Part shown: piece by piece, positions 17,311 to 25,895 of the stretch
Numbering within the stretch: the stretch's first letter is position 1
Layout: each line of letters opens with the position of its first letter
Assembly: GCF_009392895.1 (NCBI RefSeq)
Contig: NZ_CP045488.1
Span: forward strand, 3,038,001 to 3,102,000
Length of the DNA: 64,000 nt
Origin: Natronorubrum aibiense
Lineage (GTDB): Archaea > Halobacteriota > Halobacteria > Halobacteriales > Natrialbaceae
Direction of reading: 5' to 3'
Translations under genes and position numbers: made by a program
The notes under the pieces: generated by a model
Seen by the model: only the letters and a program-made list of their open reading frames with translations
The model's database searches: none
What the model was told of the DNA's origin: nothing

Positions 17311-18064
17311 CCGTAACCACCTGTCCGTCGCGCAACCCGACCACGCGGTCGGCGACTGACAGCGTCGCGTCGTCGTGTGAGGCGACCAGCACGGCCCGGT
17401 TGCGACCGATATCGGTCAGGAGCTCGAGCACGTCCGCGCCGGTCGCCGTGTCGAGTTCGCCCGTCGGCTCGTCGGCGACGATGACGTCCGGATCAGTCAC
17501 GAGCGCCCGCGCGATGGCGACGCGCTGGCGTTCGCCGCCGCTGAGTTCGCCCGGCAGGTGGCCCGTGCGATCAGCGAGTCCGACTCGCTCGAGCAACGCT
17601 TCGGCGCGCTCGCGTCGCGTCGCCGTTGGCACGCCCGCCTGAACGAGCGGCAACGCGACGTTCGCCCGCGCCGACAGCGACGGCAGGAGATGAAACCGCT
17701 GGAAGACGATGCCGATGTGCTGGCGGCGCAGTCGCGTTCGTTTCCGATCCGAGAGGGTAGTGATGTCGGTACCGAGTAGTTCGACGGTGCCGTCGGTCGG
17801 GACCAACAGCCCGGAGACCGTATGCAGGATCGTCGACTTGCCGCTCCCGCTCGGCCCCTTCAGCCCGACGATCTCGCCCGCACGAACCTCGATCGAGACG
17901 TTTCGAAGCGCCGTCACCGTTCGATCGCCGCCCGACCCAGCGCGGCCACCGCTCACGCCGTACTCGTGGGTGACGGCCTCGAGCCGAACGGCCGTCGTCG
18001 GTTCGGTGTCAGTACTCGTCCGACCGTCCGAGGAGACCGCCTGCTCCAGTGCGTGATTGCTCAT
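17300..18064 (-). CDS. ABC transporter ATPase, MacB/LolD type
   Basis: A 254-residue ATP-binding subunit. Walker A is GPSGSGKST (~70-78), Q-loop VFQRFHLLP (~120-128), signature LSGGERQRVAIARAL (~174-188) and Walker B VIVADEPTGELD (~194-205). The H-loop is ASHD. The FQxFHLLPxLxxxENV-like block is characteristic of LolD/MacB ATPases paired with FtsX-type permeases. It is the first gene of the operon. ATG 18064 is preferred; an in-frame alternative lies 15 nt upstream. The ~25 residues before the ABC domain are polar and non-conserved. Confidence 0.92.
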   Translation of the reverse strand: MSNHALEQAVSSDGRTSTDTEPTTAVRLEAVTHEYGVSGGRAGSGGDRTVTALRNVSIEVRAGEIVGLKGPSGSGKSTILHTVSGLLVPTDGTVELLGTDITTLSDRKRTRLRRQHIGIVFQRFHLLPSLSARANVALPLVQAGVPTATRRERAEALLERVGLADRTGHLPGELSGGERQRVAIARALVTDPDVIVADEPTGELDTATGADVLELLTDIGRNRAVLVASHDDATLSVADRVVGLRDGQVVTDGR

Positions 18065-18509
18065 CTGTCCGGAGTTCAACTCGGTCGGACCGATGGCACA
18101 GTCGGGTATTGTTTCTCTCCGGCTTCCGACAGCAAGGTCCTCGTTAACTCCGTGTCACGGCTACAACGAACTGGTTTCGTGTCACTACTGTCCGCCTGTT
18201 ACGATCGTCAACGCCAGCGACGTGTTTGGGGCCGACAACCGTCGGAAGCGCCGGTGAAACGTGAACGTACTGGCGACTATTCGGACTCTGTATACGTCCG
18301 GCCGCCGTCGGTCGTCGGTGTCCCGTAAACTCGCCGTCGAAGCGTCTCGTTCCTCCCCCCGTTCTCACGCCTGCGGCCCGAACGAGCGACTCGAGTGCGG
18401 GTTCCGTGACGCCGAGTTGATCCGCTACGATCGCCAGAGTAGACAATAGTCTGCCACGTACGCACGGCGTTACGATCGGAGGAACGCTCCCAGCAGCCAC
18501 AACTCGGTT
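18065..18509. other. Spacer between the rhomboid gene and the ABC operon
   Basis: About 445 nt with no convincing coding sequence. It should contain the operon promoter, but no clear TATA box at the right distance from 18064 was recognised. Confidence 0.4.
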
Positions 18510-20318
18510 TCAGTCGTACGTTTCCGCGCTCGCAACGGCGATCCGTGTGCCGTCCGAACTCGCGTAGATCGTCTCCTCCTCGCGCTCGAACGTCAGCCCA
18601 CCTGCCGTCGTCGACGCTCCGTCGTCGGGTATCGGCGTCGTCTCGACGGTCCCGCTCTCGAGCGATTCCACGTTGAGGACGAACGTGCCGTCGTCGGACG
18701 CGATCGTTACGGTTCGGTTGTCGATGCGGACGTCGGCCCGTGAGGCATTGGATTCGTGTGCGAGTTGTCGGTCGTCGCCGTCGGCCCAGATCTCGACCTG
18801 ATAGACGGTGTCGTTGCCGACCGGCTCCCAGCCGGTCCGTTCGACGTGGACGGTCTCGCGCCAGCCGGGACCGCCGACGACGATCGACTCCTCCCCGGTA
18901 AACGCGAGTCGTCGGGTCGGCACCGACTCCGCCCAGAGCTGGCGGCGCTCGCTCGCGACGATGACGCCGCTCGAGTCGATCGAGACGGCGTTCTCGAGCG
19001 GGCCGATCTGGACCGGTGCGGTCAGTTCGTTCTCGACACCTTCGGCGTACTGGACCGTGTAGTCCTCGATCTCGATTGCCGTGTCCGAGGACGCGGTGGA
19101 ATCGTCCAGCACGAAGAAGTTGAGCGGGACCGCCATCCCCGCGAGAACCGCGAGCACGAGGAGGACGAGTGCGGACGCGGTCCGTCGGCGGTCGATGGTC
19201 GATTCGGTTCGGGTGCCGGCCGCGAGGTCGCCGATACGCTCGAGCCGTGGTCTCGCGGCCGCCGTGTGCTCGCCGGCGGCGCGGGCGATCTCGAGCGGTC
19301 GATCGACGGGTGAGTCGGAACGGGGACGGATGCGACCGAGTGCTCGCTCGAGTCGTCGTGGGAAGACGGCGTCCCGCGGATCGGCGGCTGCGAGTGTGAT
19401 CACGAGCGCGAGCACGATGACGAGAAGCACGCCAGGACCTTGATAGAGGATAAAGGTGTCCTCGCTGCCGAACCAGTAGAGCTGCCACAGGCCCTGAACG
19501 AAGCCGTAGAGCAGGACAGCAGCCCAGAGCCGAAGCGGGTTCGGATAGCGGCTGCGCGAGCGAAGCAACGCGAGCCCCAGTACGAGGCCGATGAAGAAAC
19601 CGAGCGCGTGGCCCTGAATGGCGATCCCAGCCCACGACGGGGCCGACGGTGGGCGCGGCTCGGCGACGTAGACCCGGATCGGGGTCTGAAGCGCTCGATA
19701 CAGTATCAACGCGACGCTCTGGACGCCGAGCACGCCGACGATGGTGGTGATCGGATACTGGACGAGCGCGAACGCGGCGAAGGCGAAGACGACCCCCGAG
19801 AACCCGATCACGGGGCCGAGTGCGAACAGACTCGTGAGCAGTCCGATCCCGACCACGGCGAGCGGAAAGAGAATCAGCGCGCGCACCCACGGATCGGCCC
19901 GCCACGAGTCACCTGCTTCCGAATCGCGTCCGTTCGGATAGTGCCCCCACGCGTACTCCGCGATCGGGGCGACGACGAGGGTTCCGGAGAGGTTCCCGAT
20001 GAGGTGGCCTGAACTGGCGTGGGAGAACGGTGCCGTCAGCATTCCGAGCGGGTAGAAGTACGAGTACGCCCGATAGGGAATCGTCACCGGGTCATCGAAC
20101 GCCGTGAGCCCGTCTTGAACGAACAGATAGACGCTGCAGACAAAGGCGATCACGACCAGCGAGCCCCACGGAACCCCCATCACGAGCCGCGAGCGCGCGA
20201 CGGCCAACCACCCGCGCTCGGAGCGGTGCAGTCGACTGACGACCGCCAGCGAGACGAGCAGCGCCACTACCGTGAGCAGCGCCAGTCCACCCCGCAGGAG
20301 CGCCCCAGTCGAGAACAT
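18510..20318 (-). CDS. Rhomboid-family intramembrane protease with C-terminal extracellular domain
   Basis: A 602-residue membrane protein. The N-terminal half carries the rhomboid core: [17 protein letters not shown] (~98-113) resembles the HxxxNxxG region, GFSG holds the nucleophile Ser174, and [10 protein letters not shown] holds the partner His237. After further helices and a basic cytoplasmic stretch, one more helix (~390) precedes a ~200-residue beta-rich, probably external domain with many [15 protein letters not shown]-type turns. That tail is not part of ordinary rhomboids. The start at 20318 is supported by a TATA-like box at 20341-20348. It is divergent from rpoL. The substrate is unknown. 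Confidence 0.82.
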   Translation of the reverse strand: MFSTGALLRGGLALLTVVALLVSLAVVSRLHRSERGWLAVARSRLVMGVPWGSLVVIAFVCSVYLFVQDGLTAFDDPVTIPYRAYSYFYPLGMLTAPFSHASSGHLIGNLSGTLVVAPIAEYAWGHYPNGRDSEAGDSWRADPWVRALILFPLAVVGIGLLTSLFALGPVIGFSGVVFAFAAFALVQYPITTIVGVLGVQSVALILYRALQTPIRVYVAEPRPPSAPSWAGIAIQGHALGFFIGLVLGLALLRSRSRYPNPLRLWAAVLLYGFVQGLWQLYWFGSEDTFILYQGPGVLLVIVLALVITLAAADPRDAVFPRRLERALGRIRPRSDSPVDRPLEIARAAGEHTAAARPRLERIGDLAAGTRTESTIDRRRTASALVLLVLAVLAGMAVPLNFFVLDDSTASSDTAIEIEDYTVQYAEGVENELTAPVQIGPLENAVSIDSSGVIVASERRQLWAESVPTRRLAFTGEESIVVGGPGWRETVHVERTGWEPVGNDTVYQVEIWADGDDRQLAHESNASRADVRIDNRTVTIASDDGTFVLNVESLESGTVETTPIPDDGASTTAGGLTFEREEETIYASSDGTRIAVASAETYD

Positions 20319-20340
20319 ATCCTGTGGTTCGGGCGAGGCT

Positions 20341-20348
20341 GTATATGG
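20341..20348 (-). promoter_or_regulatory. TATA box of the rhomboid gene
   Basis: The plus strand reads GTATATGG, i.e. CCATATAC on the minus strand. It is centred ~27 nt from the ATG at 20318, a leaderless spacing. Confidence 0.5.
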
Positions 20349-20377
20349 ATTTCTTCTCCGGCTCACTCGTCCGGGGG

Positions 20378-20418
20378 CCGTCCGCCCGAAAGGAAAGGTA
20401 CAAGCGGCCGACGGACGG
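20378..20418. promoter_or_regulatory. Inverted repeat spanning the rpoL promoter
   Basis: Arms CCGTCCG (20378-20384) and CGGACGG (20412-20418) bracket a 27-nt segment with a weak TATA-like element near 20395-20402, about 30 nt before the rpoL ATG. It could be regulatory or coincidental in GC-rich DNA. Confidence 0.25.
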
Positions 20419-20428
20419 AAAAGGGACT

Positions 20429-20713
20429 ATGGAACTGCGGGTCACCGAGAGCAGCGAGGACGAACTCTCGATCGAAATCACCGGCGAGGACCACACGTTC
20501 ATGAACGTCCTCAAGGGTGCACTGCTCGAGCACGAAGACGTAAGCGCCGCCACCTACGACGTCAACCCCGAACAGTCGGGCGGCCAGACCGAACCGATCC
20601 TGACGATCAAAACCGAAGGCGGCGTCGACCCCCTCGAGGCGCTCGAGGACGCAGCGGTCACCGTCCGCGAGAAGGCCACCTCGTTCCGGGACGCGTTCGA
20701 AGCCGCTGCGTAA
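20429..20713 (+). CDS. rpoL: DNA-directed RNA polymerase subunit L (Rpo11)
   Basis: A 94-residue subunit homologous to eukaryotic Rpb11/AC19. It dimerises with subunit D in the polymerase assembly platform. It shows the family block [30 protein letters not shown] (about residues 20-49), followed by the acidic C-terminal helix. The start at 20429 gives the standard MELRV beginning. It is a single gene, divergent from the rhomboid. Confidence 0.95.
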   Translation: MELRVTESSEDELSIEITGEDHTFMNVLKGALLEHEDVSAATYDVNPEQSGGQTEPILTIKTEGGVDPLEALEDAAVTVREKATSFRDAFEAAA

Positions 20714-20830
20714 GCGCGATACAGACCCGAATCGAGCGCTGAGCGTTTTTGCGGTTTTCCGATTTTCCCTCGAGACACGTGGCTGTCGATCGACAGCAAG
20801 GGGACTCGAGTCGACGCGACTCGTATCGCC

Positions 20831-21655
20831 TCAGCACGTCGCGTAGAACACGTAGACGGTGCCGTCGGCGACGTGGAGATCGAGCCCTTCGCGGTCGTAG
20901 TCGCCGTCGTCGGTGCTGTCACGGAGGGCCGCCGCGACGTCGTCGGCGAGTGCCGCCTCGTCGTCGTAGTCGGCGATCGATAGGGTTCCCGCCGGGAGCT
21001 GTCCCGCGTAGGGCTCGCCCCGACAGTCGACGCCGAAGTCGCTCGGCTCCACCGGCTCGGGCCTGGACTCCTCGTACTCGATCGCCACGAAAGCGCGGTT
21101 CATGTACTCGGCGTAGGCCGCGAGGTCGTCGTCGTACGTTCGTGACGCGTCTCCACTACGATTGGCCTCGAGTCGGTCGTGTACCTCGCGTTCCGTCGCC
21201 TCGAGGTCGATACCGGCGGCTTGCGTGCCCTCGCCGGGTGCGTCGGGCGGCGACGGTGCGCCGAGACCGGGGATGATCGAGAGCGGGATAATCCCGGTCG
21301 CAAACAGTGCGACGACCACGCCGAACACGAGGAGAATCGGGGCGTAGGGTCTGGCGACCTCGAGCCAACTCGGCGTCTCGAGGTCGCGGTCGACGTCGTC
21401 GTAGGCCTGTTCGGTCTTTTCGAGGTCGGGATTGCCACAGCGCGAACACGGCGGGTTGTTTTTGACGTGCTGGCGACCGCAGTTCGGACACTGCCAGACG
21501 TACGTCGTCCCGGTGTCGACCGTTTCGGTCCTCGGGACCGTCGGCTCGTCACCTTCGCGGACGACGGCCTTCTCGAAGGTGTTGTGTCCGCAGTTCTCAC
21601 AGGGAGGGTCGTTCTCCGCGTGTGGTTTGCCACACCACGTACACCGCCACTTCAC
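20831..21655 (-). CDS. Double zinc-ribbon membrane protein with CAP-like domain
   Basis: A 274-residue protein. Two near-repeated zinc ribbons open it: CTWCGKPHAENDPPCENCG (~5-23) and CPNCGRQHVKNNPPCSRCG (~56-74). Each has a CxxC-x10-CxxC pattern and a shared NDPPC/NNPPC turn, pointing to internal duplication. One transmembrane helix follows (APILLVFGVVVALFATGIIPLSII, ~109-132). The external C-terminus contains a segment resembling the start of SCP/CAP domains (LEATEREVHDRLEANRSG), but it is short. The TATA-like CTTATACC about 27 nt upstream of 21655 supports the start. Function unknown. Confidence 0.72.
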   Translation of the reverse strand: MKWRCTWCGKPHAENDPPCENCGHNTFEKAVVREGDEPTVPRTETVDTGTTYVWQCPNCGRQHVKNNPPCSRCGNPDLEKTEQAYDDVDRDLETPSWLEVARPYAPILLVFGVVVALFATGIIPLSIIPGLGAPSPPDAPGEGTQAAGIDLEATEREVHDRLEANRSGDASRTYDDDLAAYAEYMNRAFVAIEYEESRPEPVEPSDFGVDCRGEPYAGQLPAGTLSIADYDDEAALADDVAAALRDSTDDGDYDREGLDLHVADGTVYVFYATC

Positions 21656-21733
21656 TGGTTGTAGAGCACGACCGTGTCGGTATAAGCGTATTGGAAAACG
21701 GAATGCGTCACTGCGTCGGCTCGTCGTCGCGGC

Positions 21734-22549
21734 TCAGCGTCGGACCGGAACGTCCCGCTCGTCGAGGTATTCCTTGACGTCTTCGATCGAGTACTCGTCG
21801 AAGTGGAAGATCGATGCGGCGAGGCCGGCGTCGGCGTCGGCCTCGGTGAACACCTCGTACATGTCCTCGGGACTGCCACAGCCCGAGGAGGCGATAACCG
21901 GGGTGTCGACGGCCTCGGTGACGGCTGTCGTCAGCGGGATGTCGTAACCGTCTTTCGTCCCGTCCTTGTCGATCGAGTTGACGAACAACTCGCCCGCACC
22001 CCGCGTTTCGGCCTCTTTGGCCCACTCGAGGACGTCGATCCCGGTCCCTTCGCGGCCGCCTTTTTTGGTACACTCGAACCAGCAGGATTCGCCGTCGATT
22101 TCGACGTAGTTCTCACCCTGCTCGTCGAACCGCCTGCGGGCGTCGACGCTGATGACGATACACTGGCTGCCGAACGCTTTCGCGCCCTCGTTGACCAGTT
22201 CGGGGCGCTCGAGTGCGCCCGTCGTGATCGAGACTTTGTCCGCACCGGCGCGGAGGGTCTCTTTGATGTCGTCGGTGGTGCGGATGCCCCCGCCGACGGT
22301 CAGCGGAATAAAGACCTCGTCGGCGACGCGCTCGACGACGTCGAGCATGGTTTCGCGCCCCTCCGCCGAGGCGGTGATGTCGAGGAAGACGAACTCGTCG
22401 GCTCCGGCCTCGTTGTACGCTTTGGCCATCTCGACCGGATCGCCGGTGTACTTGAGATCCTCGAAGTGAACGCCAGTGTAGACCGCCGGATTCCCGTCGT
22501 CGTCCAGATCGACGTCGATACACGGGATGATTCGCTTCGTCAGTGTCAT
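21734..22549 (-). CDS. hisF: Imidazole glycerol phosphate synthase, cyclase subunit
   Basis: A 271-residue (beta/alpha)8 barrel enzyme. With glutaminase HisH it converts PRFAR and ammonia to imidazole glycerol phosphate and AICAR in histidine synthesis. The start IIPCIDVDL carries the first catalytic Asp, and the second lies in the ISVDAR strand. Phosphate-binding loops are [23 protein letters not shown] and AASIFHF. HisH is not adjacent; scattered his genes are normal in haloarchaea. A TATA-like TTTACTATCC lies ~26 nt upstream of the ATG. It is divergent from the small membrane protein at 22665. Confidence 0.97.
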   Translation of the reverse strand: MTLTKRIIPCIDVDLDDDGNPAVYTGVHFEDLKYTGDPVEMAKAYNEAGADEFVFLDITASAEGRETMLDVVERVADEVFIPLTVGGGIRTTDDIKETLRAGADKVSITTGALERPELVNEGAKAFGSQCIVISVDARRRFDEQGENYVEIDGESCWFECTKKGGREGTGIDVLEWAKEAETRGAGELFVNSIDKDGTKDGYDIPLTTAVTEAVDTPVIASSGCGSPEDMYEVFTEADADAGLAASIFHFDEYSIEDVKEYLDERDVPVRR

Positions 22550-22664
22550 TTACTATCCGTGCGTTCGCACCCGGGATAGTAAAGCCGTCTGGATCGAACA
22601 GTTCCTGCTCGAGTCTCGAGCCGTTGCAGGTGCCTTTAAGATGCCCAGTCGGCAACACCTGCAT

Positions 22665-22853
22665 ATGGCAGACGATACGGAGCAATCGGTGGATGAGGAT
22701 TCGGGTGCCGACGTCGGTCACGACCTCGAGGCCGAGCGAACGACGGCCCCGATGAGCGACTACTCCTCGAGCGCGGTCGCGATCGGCTTCGTGGTCATGC
22801 TCGTCGGCGCGGCGGTGGCATTCGGCGTCCCGCTGCTAACGATCGGACTGTAG
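22665..22853 (+). CDS. Small single-helix membrane protein
   Basis: A 62-residue protein with an acidic N-terminus (DDTEQSVDEDSGADVGHDLE) and one C-terminal transmembrane helix (SSAVAIGFVVMLVGAAVAFGVPLL). The start is supported by a TTTAAG box centred ~28 nt upstream of the ATG at 22665, which suggests leaderless transcription. Similar short proteins recur in haloarchaea as a DUF family. Function unknown. Confidence 0.7.
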   Translation: MADDTEQSVDEDSGADVGHDLEAERTTAPMSDYSSSAVAIGFVVMLVGAAVAFGVPLLTIGL

Positions 22854-22882
22854 CGAACCACCGATCACGCGAAACGGAGAAG

Positions 22883-23107
22883 TTAGAAGACGTACTCGTC
22901 GTCGTGGCCCATCATGCCGTCGTCTTCGAGGCCAGTGCCGCCTGTTCCCTCTTCTTGATCCATCGGTCCGCTGGTCTTGTAGGCCTTAATGCCCGTCGAC
23001 AGGAGATCCTCGATCGCTTCTTCCCGGTTGACGAACTCGCCGCGTTCGACCATCTGGGCGATCTGCATCTCGAGGTGCTCCGGTATGGTGATCTCTACTT
23101 TCGGCAT
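22883..23107 (-). CDS. Ribbon-helix-helix protein (DUF7120-like)
   Basis: A 74-residue protein. It starts MPKVEITIPEHLEMQIAQMVERGEFVNREEAIEDLLSTGI, a classic ribbon-helix-helix (CopG/Arc-like) strand and two helices. A Gly/Asp/Met-rich tail ends in DDEYVF. It could be a DNA-binding regulator or an antitoxin-like protein, but no toxin gene adjoins it. A TATA-like CTAAATAC is placed ~25 nt upstream of the ATG. Confidence 0.75.
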   Translation of the reverse strand: MPKVEITIPEHLEMQIAQMVERGEFVNREEAIEDLLSTGIKAYKTSGPMDQEEGTGGTGLEDDGMMGHDDEYVF

Positions 23108-23308
23108 CTGATTCGGCTTTCGGCGAGGGGGTATTTAGGTTTGACGGGGACACCAGACTGGACAGCTGCTCCCGTCGCCTGCAGGACGGCCTCGACCGAC
23201 TACTCGTCGCTTCTCGCTTGACTCGTCTCGCTGTGAAAAACCGGTGGGACGGTCGTGTAGCGGTTCAGGACGGCGATTGCCAGTAGTCGTACTCGTGGTT
23301 GCCGAGGA

Positions 23309-23608
23309 TTACTTGTTCCCCATCATCGAATCCAACGCGTTCTTCAGCGTCGTCCCCGGCTGGGTGATTGCCTCGAGTTGCCGGCGCATCTTTCGCTGGT
23401 TGAAGTAACTCGCGAACGCGAGGATGGTCGGCGGCCAGAGACCGACGAACAGCCCTCGTTCTCGGTCACCACGCAGGAAGAAGTAGTACCATGAGAGTCC
23501 GACCGACGCGGCCGATGCGAGGACTGCCGGGCCGATGGCTTGCTCGCCGGCGTCTGTCGGTGCCTGTGCGGAGACGTCTCGTTCGCTCAGTTGCTGTTTG
23601 CTCGCCAT
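23309..23608 (-). CDS. Small two-helix membrane protein
   Basis: A 99-residue protein of unknown function. It has a polar N-terminus, then two hydrophobic segments (AIGPAVLASAASVGLSWYYFFL and GLFVGLWPPTILAFASYF), then an amphipathic basic helix (NQRKMRRQLEAI). It is separated by ~200 nt from neighbours on both sides, so it is a monocistronic gene. Codon use and composition look haloarchaeal. Confidence 0.7.
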   Translation of the reverse strand: MASKQQLSERDVSAQAPTDAGEQAIGPAVLASAASVGLSWYYFFLRGDRERGLFVGLWPPTILAFASYFNQRKMRRQLEAITQPGTTLKNALDSMMGNK

Positions 23609-23832
23609 ACAGCACGCACGTCGCCGAGACGGTACTAAGGGGTGGCGAGGGTTTCGAACGGTAGTGCCCGACTTGTGACGGGTGGCTAATCATTTCGTGC
23701 TGTTTCGATCTCCGTTCCGTCCTCGAAATCCGGCGTTGTACACGGTCGATCGGTCGCTCGAGTGGCTCGTCCTCGGCTGCCCGTGCCGACGGCAGGCGCC
23801 ACAGCTACAGTCGTCGAGGCGAACGAACGCAT

Positions 23833-24486
23833 ATGAGCGACAAGAGCACGGACGTGACGGATCTCTACGAGGAGTTTGGCGACGAGCGCCTTCCGCCGGG
23901 ACAGCGCGAAACGTCGGCGTTTCCGGTGCTGTCGAAAGGCCCGACACCGGACTGGGATCCCGAGACGTGGGAGTTTACCGTCACCGGCGCCGTCGAGACC
24001 GAACTTTCGTTTTCGTGGGACGAGTTCCGTGAACTGCCGAGCGTGACCCAGCGCCAGGATTTTCACTGCGTCACCGGCTGGAGCAGGTTCGACTGTTCGT
24101 TTACCGGCGTACCGTTCCTCGAACTCGCCGAGCGCGCGGGCGTCATCGACGACGCCGACGCCGGCGAACAGCGGTCGACGGGCAACCCGACGGCGTCGGG
24201 ACAAGCCGTCCACGTCATGTTCTCGGCGCTCGACGGCTACACGACGGATCTCCCGCTCGAGGACTGTCTTCGCGAAGAGGTGCTGTTCGCGTGGGGGTAC
24301 GACGGCGAGCAGTTGCCGACCGACCACGGTGGGCCGCTGCGAGTCGTCACCCCGCACCGATACGCCTACAAGGGGGCAAAGTGGGTCGACGGTATCGAGT
24401 TCCTCACGGACCCTCAACGTGGCTATTGGGAACGGCGTGGCTACTCGCGAACGGCAGATCCGTGGCAGGAAGAACGATACAGCTAA
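23833..24486 (+). CDS. Sulfite-oxidase-like molybdopterin oxidoreductase
   Basis: A 217-residue protein with the oxidoreductase molybdopterin-binding fold (sulfite oxidase/YedY family). The Mo-ligand cysteine is in FHCVTGWSRFDCSFTGVPF (Cys79). YTTDLPLEDCLREEVLFAWGYDGEQLPTDHGGPLRVVTPHRYAYKGAKWV is the family block with cofactor-contacting residues. There is no signal peptide or Tat motif, so it is cytoplasmic, unlike MsrP. It has no heme domain, and the partner and substrate are unknown. It stands alone upstream of the men cluster. Confidence 0.88.
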   Translation: MSDKSTDVTDLYEEFGDERLPPGQRETSAFPVLSKGPTPDWDPETWEFTVTGAVETELSFSWDEFRELPSVTQRQDFHCVTGWSRFDCSFTGVPFLELAERAGVIDDADAGEQRSTGNPTASGQAVHVMFSALDGYTTDLPLEDCLREEVLFAWGYDGEQLPTDHGGPLRVVTPHRYAYKGAKWVDGIEFLTDPQRGYWERRGYSRTADPWQEERYS

Positions 24487-24535
24487 CCGCGGCAGTTCTC
24501 TGGAATAGTTAGGCTGAAGACGCGGCGGTCCTGAG

Positions 24536-25891
24536 ATGCGGTCAATGGATGGATCGTCGGGTGGGCGTCGACTGACGGCTGATACGGAGTCACCGCCAGC
24601 CGACGAACCGACCGATCTCGTTAGCTACAGCCGCGAACTCGAGGACGTTTCGTTCAGCGCGATCATCGACGCCGACGGCGACGCTCGAGTTCTGTGGGCC
24701 ACCCCCGACGGCCTCGAGGTCGTCGGACGGGGTATCGCCGCGCGACTGTCCGCACGCGGACCGGACCGGTTCGAGCATATTCGAGCGACTGCCGATCGAG
24801 CGTTCGACGGGCTCGATCACGTGGGACCGCACGTCGCTCGCCCGCGAGCGTTCGGCGGGGTGTCGTTCCACGACGAACACGAGCCCGGCCCGCCGTGGAC
24901 CGACTTCGATGCGGCCGCGTTCGTCGTTCCACGGGTCCTCGTCGTTCGTAGCGAGGACGGAACCTGGCTGACTGCCGTTGGAGACGACTCCGACGCGACA
25001 CAGGACCGCCTCGAGCGCTGGCACGACCGGCTGGCCGACATGCCGGCGATGCAGCCAAGCGGCACCGGTCCCGGCGTCGAATCGACACGGCGGACGACCT
25101 CGCAGGCCGCCTGGACCGAGCAGGTCGAGGCCGCCCTCGAGCGCATCGAGCAGGGGACGATCACGAAGGTCGTCCTCGCACAGTCACTGTCTGTCGCCCT
25201 CGAGGAGCCGATCGACGTCCCCGGCACGCTCGAGCGCCTGCGCCGGCAGTATCCGAACTGCTATCGGTTCCTGATCGGCCCCGACGACGGCGGGACGTTC
25301 TTCGGTGCGCCGCCGGAACGTCTCGTCTCGAAACGCGGGACACACGTCGAAACGGAGGCGCTCGCCGGCTCGGTTCCACGCGGCGAGACGCCCGAAGCGG
25401 ACGACGCTCACGCCGAGGAGATGCGCGACAGCGAGAAGGTCCAGCGCGAACACGGCCTCGTCGTCGAGGCGATTCACGACCAACTCGATCCCCTCGCCTC
25501 GGTCGACGTCGCCGACCAGACGATCAGACGGCTCGCGACGATTCAGCACTTACAGACGCCGATCACGGCGACGCTCGAGGACGATCGCCACGTCCTCGAA
25601 CTCGTCGAAGCGCTGCATCCGACGCCTGCCGTCGGCGGCGTGCCGCCCGCGGCGGCGTGGGAGACGATCCGTGAGACGGAGACCTTCGACCGCGGCTGGT
25701 ACGCTGCGCCGATCGGCTGGTTCGACGCCGCCGGCGACGGCGAGTTCGCGGTTGGCCTCCGATCCGGGGTCGCAAGCGACGACACGGTGACGCTCTTTGC
25801 CGGCAGCGGTATCGTCGCCGACAGCGACCCCGACGACGAGTGGGACGAGGTACAGCTAAAGTTCCGACCGATCCTCGACGAACTGCGGTGA
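24536..25891 (+). CDS. menF: Isochorismate synthase
   Basis: A 451-residue chorismate-binding enzyme that converts chorismate to isochorismate, the entry to menaquinone synthesis. The C-terminal domain shows KVVLAQSLSVAL, then FLIGPDDGGTFFGAPPERLVSKRGTHVETEALAGSVPRGET. It continues with EHGLVVEAIHDQL, LQTPITATL and an HPTPAVGG loop, all typical of isochorismate/anthranilate synthases. Identity as MenF rests on the adjacent menD, 4 nt downstream. A second in-frame ATG at 24545 is also possible. The pair is the first part of the men locus. Confidence 0.94.
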   Translation: MRSMDGSSGGRRLTADTESPPADEPTDLVSYSRELEDVSFSAIIDADGDARVLWATPDGLEVVGRGIAARLSARGPDRFEHIRATADRAFDGLDHVGPHVARPRAFGGVSFHDEHEPGPPWTDFDAAAFVVPRVLVVRSEDGTWLTAVGDDSDATQDRLERWHDRLADMPAMQPSGTGPGVESTRRTTSQAAWTEQVEAALERIEQGTITKVVLAQSLSVALEEPIDVPGTLERLRRQYPNCYRFLIGPDDGGTFFGAPPERLVSKRGTHVETEALAGSVPRGETPEADDAHAEEMRDSEKVQREHGLVVEAIHDQLDPLASVDVADQTIRRLATIQHLQTPITATLEDDRHVLELVEALHPTPAVGGVPPAAAWETIRETETFDRGWYAAPIGWFDAAGDGEFAVGLRSGVASDDTVTLFAGSGIVADSDPDDEWDEVQLKFRPILDELR

Positions 25892-25895
25892 TCCG

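Noticed and set aside
18277-19905. Arg-rich 542-codon frame overlapping the rhomboid gene
   Set aside because: It is the same-strand alternative frame of the rhomboid gene, with an extremely Arg-rich composition unlike haloarchaeal proteins.
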